From contig NC_060116.1 of NCBI RefSeq assembly GCF_021155765.1, positions 7,998,001 through 8,062,000 of the forward strand: 64,000 nucleotides of DNA, in the 5' to 3' direction. Position 1 is the stretch's first letter. Each line of letters starts with the position of its first letter. The notes under the pieces are model-generated. The model made no database searches, was not told the DNA's origin, and worked only from the letters and a program-made list of their open reading frames with translations. Origin of the DNA: Diprion similis. Taxonomy: Eukaryota > Arthropoda > Insecta > Hymenoptera > Diprionidae. Made by a program: the position numbers and the translations under genes. This document shows, in pieces, positions 62,708 through 64,000 of this stretch.

Positions 62708-63019
62708 CTAATAAATCGTGCTGCATCGGGACGAATCGACGTCGTCATTCAATGCGACAATTACAGCATCAGGAATAATTTCCTCGGCCTTCCGAACGAA
62801 CGAAAATACTGTCGGACGAATTATGTCTTGTTCCCACGTTCGCGCAATAAAACATGTTAAAACAAACAACAGGGTAGTCACGCGCCTGTCGGACGGAGAG
62901 AAACGTAACCGATTTATATTTAGCCGAAAGAGAATCGGTCTCATGACCGTCATGCCCACCACCGCTCGTTTCGCCTCTGCAAGAGCTTCCAAATAACGAA
63001 AACCCTCGACGTCATCCAT
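62708..63019 (-). CDS. Unrecognised ORF, possible first coding exon (MDDVEGF...)
   Basis: The ATG at 63019 has an optimal animal start context (ACAATGG). It opens MDDVEGFRYLEALAEAKRAV, which has balanced, coding-like composition. An earlier in-frame ATG lies at 63037. The frame stays open to 62708, but after about residue 26 the sequence becomes less protein-like, so a splice donor (for example at a GTGGTG or GTCATG near 62.95 kb) probably ends the exon. No downstream exon and no family was recognised. Confidence 0.3.
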   Translation of the reverse strand: MDDVEGFRYLEALAEAKRAVVGMTVMRPILFRLNINRLRFSPSDRRVTTLLFVLTCFIARTWEQDIIRPTVFSFVRKAEEIIPDAVIVALNDDVDSSRCSTIY

Positions 63020-63311
63020 TGTATAATAATGGCGCATCGCGCATCACGTATCACGTGTATCCCCGCGTCTTCGAAACGGAATGCCTGTCTCTGACACTCG
63101 GGGGCCCGGGCGCCTAGATGAACGTAATGGCTAGATCATAGGCGCGTGGTAGGTACGTGCGTGCGTCTAGGCGTCTAGGCGTCCGGCGTCCGTTTCTCTG
63201 TATCTTGTTATACCTACGCGGCGCACGACGACGTTGCAGCGCTGCTTCGTATCGTGTACAGGGAAGTGACTGCCAGTCAAATCTGACAGCTCTTAGCTTT
63301 GAACTTTCCGT

Positions 63312-63365
63312 TCAGTCGTAACGATACAATAATTACTGACTCGGGGCGAGCCAAGAGAAGACACT
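63312..63365 (+). other. Candidate non-coding first exon of a gene leaving the window
   Basis: A TTCAGTCG initiator-like motif (TCAGT at 63312-63316) is followed about 50 bases later by the donor ACACT|GTAAGTA at 63365/63366. There is no ATG between them. This is the arrangement of a short 5' UTR exon whose partner exons lie to the right of the window. Confidence 0.4.
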
Positions 63366-64000
63366 GTAAGTATATGGACTGACCAACCGATGGAACAAGT
63401 CATGGGGGTTTACTGTAACACAGCGCTGTCGGTTTCGCTGTTTGGCGATGATTCTTTTCTTCTCTTCAAATTTATCGCCCGATGATTAGCAGGCGGCAAG
63501 AGAACGCCGTCGATTTTCAAGGTGGATGGAAATTCGAACCCTTTGACATGCGGGTATTAAAGGCAAAGCAGAAATTAACACCTTATACGAATTCTTTGGT
63601 CTCGAAAAACTCCGGGTGTAAATCAAGTTTTGAACTTTAGAATTCGTGCGGAGATTAAAGTCTTCGTGCTTTGCGCAGTTAATCATTTTTTTTCTCTTTC
63701 TCTTCACATTTTTATGTCCTTCGAATTTTCATTCTTTCAAATCTACAAGGATCGATCGCCAACTATGTTATACATCGGAGTTTTGATCCCGATACATCGT
63801 TGAAAAGTTTTTGGACCTCGGTAATCGTAGAGAAAAAATTAAGGCTACCCCCTTTTAATTTTACCAAAGCTTCGACCGATTACCCCAAAAAAAAAATAAA
63901 CGTAGTGTTCCCTGGAAAAAATAATTTTTTTTTTATCTTGTAATTTTTGAAAACCTCGTTGCAATAAAACAATAGGGTTTTAATAACAAGTTGCGTACGT

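Larger units (their letters stand above)
62672..64000. promoter_or_regulatory. CpG-rich region with possible divergent promoters near 63.0-63.37 kb
   Basis: CpG density and GC content rise between about 62.75 and 63.37 kb. On the left a minus-strand frame begins at 63019; on the right a + strand leader ends in a strong donor at 63365. Both would be first exons of genes mostly not visible here. From 63.4 to 64.0 kb nothing is recognisable apart from T- and A-runs. Confidence 0.4.

Noticed and set aside
1-64000. tRNA, rRNA, CRISPR, bacterial operon or viral/retroelement genes
   Set aside because: A few isolated GTTCGAAT strings lack the rest of a tRNA. No rRNA core, spaced direct repeats, or reverse transcriptase, integrase or transposase motif was seen on either strand.

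Overview
The window is nuclear DNA from an animal, very probably an insect and most likely a hymenopteran. Genes are split by short GT-AG introns (mostly 60-900 bp). Three putative arthropod-type TCAGT initiators are visible, and intergenic DNA is AT-rich but not depleted of CpG, with many microsatellites. The protein families (an insect-type SLC12 cotransporter, a GLD-2 poly(A) polymerase with an N/Q/S-rich N-terminus, a tektin) fit this. The species, and hymenopteran versus another insect, is inference.

Layout, left to right. (1) 844-5899 (+): 16 exons of a Na-(K)-Cl cotransporter (SLC12/NKCC type), its 5' end outside the window. (2) 6812-7867 (-): single-exon NAXD, tail to tail with it. 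(3) 9169-13992 (+): UPF1 helicase, complete. (4) 17847-21547 (-): cytoplasmic poly(A) polymerase GLD-2, ten coding exons. (5) 23713-25404 (+): UBL7-like ubiquitin-like/UBA protein. (6) 25945-27812 (+): tektin-2. (7) 28184-30971 (-): UTP6, nine exons. (8) 31637-32437 (+): short aprataxin. (9) 38540-40507 (-): the solid exons of PDK1 (PDPK1), with candidate 5' exons at 44281-44313 and 47280, and a CpG-rich promoter near 47.45-47.85 kb carrying a palindromic NRF-1/Ewg-type site.

The left half (0-33 kb) is dense in compact housekeeping genes. The right half (40-64 kb) is almost gene-free: one 6.8 kb PDK1 intron, then about 15 kb of microsatellite-rich DNA. Near 33 kb and 63 kb are CpG-rich patches that look like promoters of genes running out of view. 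Each has a strong + strand splice donor after a non-coding leader, and each has a minus-strand coding-like ORF opposite.

The genes do not form one pathway. Several act in RNA biology (UPF1 in nonsense-mediated decay, GLD-2 in poly(A) tailing, UTP6 in pre-rRNA processing). NAXD and aprataxin are repair enzymes, for nicotinamide cofactors and DNA ends respectively. I saw no viral gene, toxin gene, CRISPR array, rRNA or tRNA. The strongest unexplained signals are a 170-bp near-perfect foldback element at 62.5-62.7 kb, the alternative 5' ends of PDK1, the two orphan first exons, and an Arg-rich ORF at 32.95-33.2 kb. Exon borders were read by eye from splice motifs, reading-phase continuity and remembered family sequence. 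All coding exons listed join in phase.
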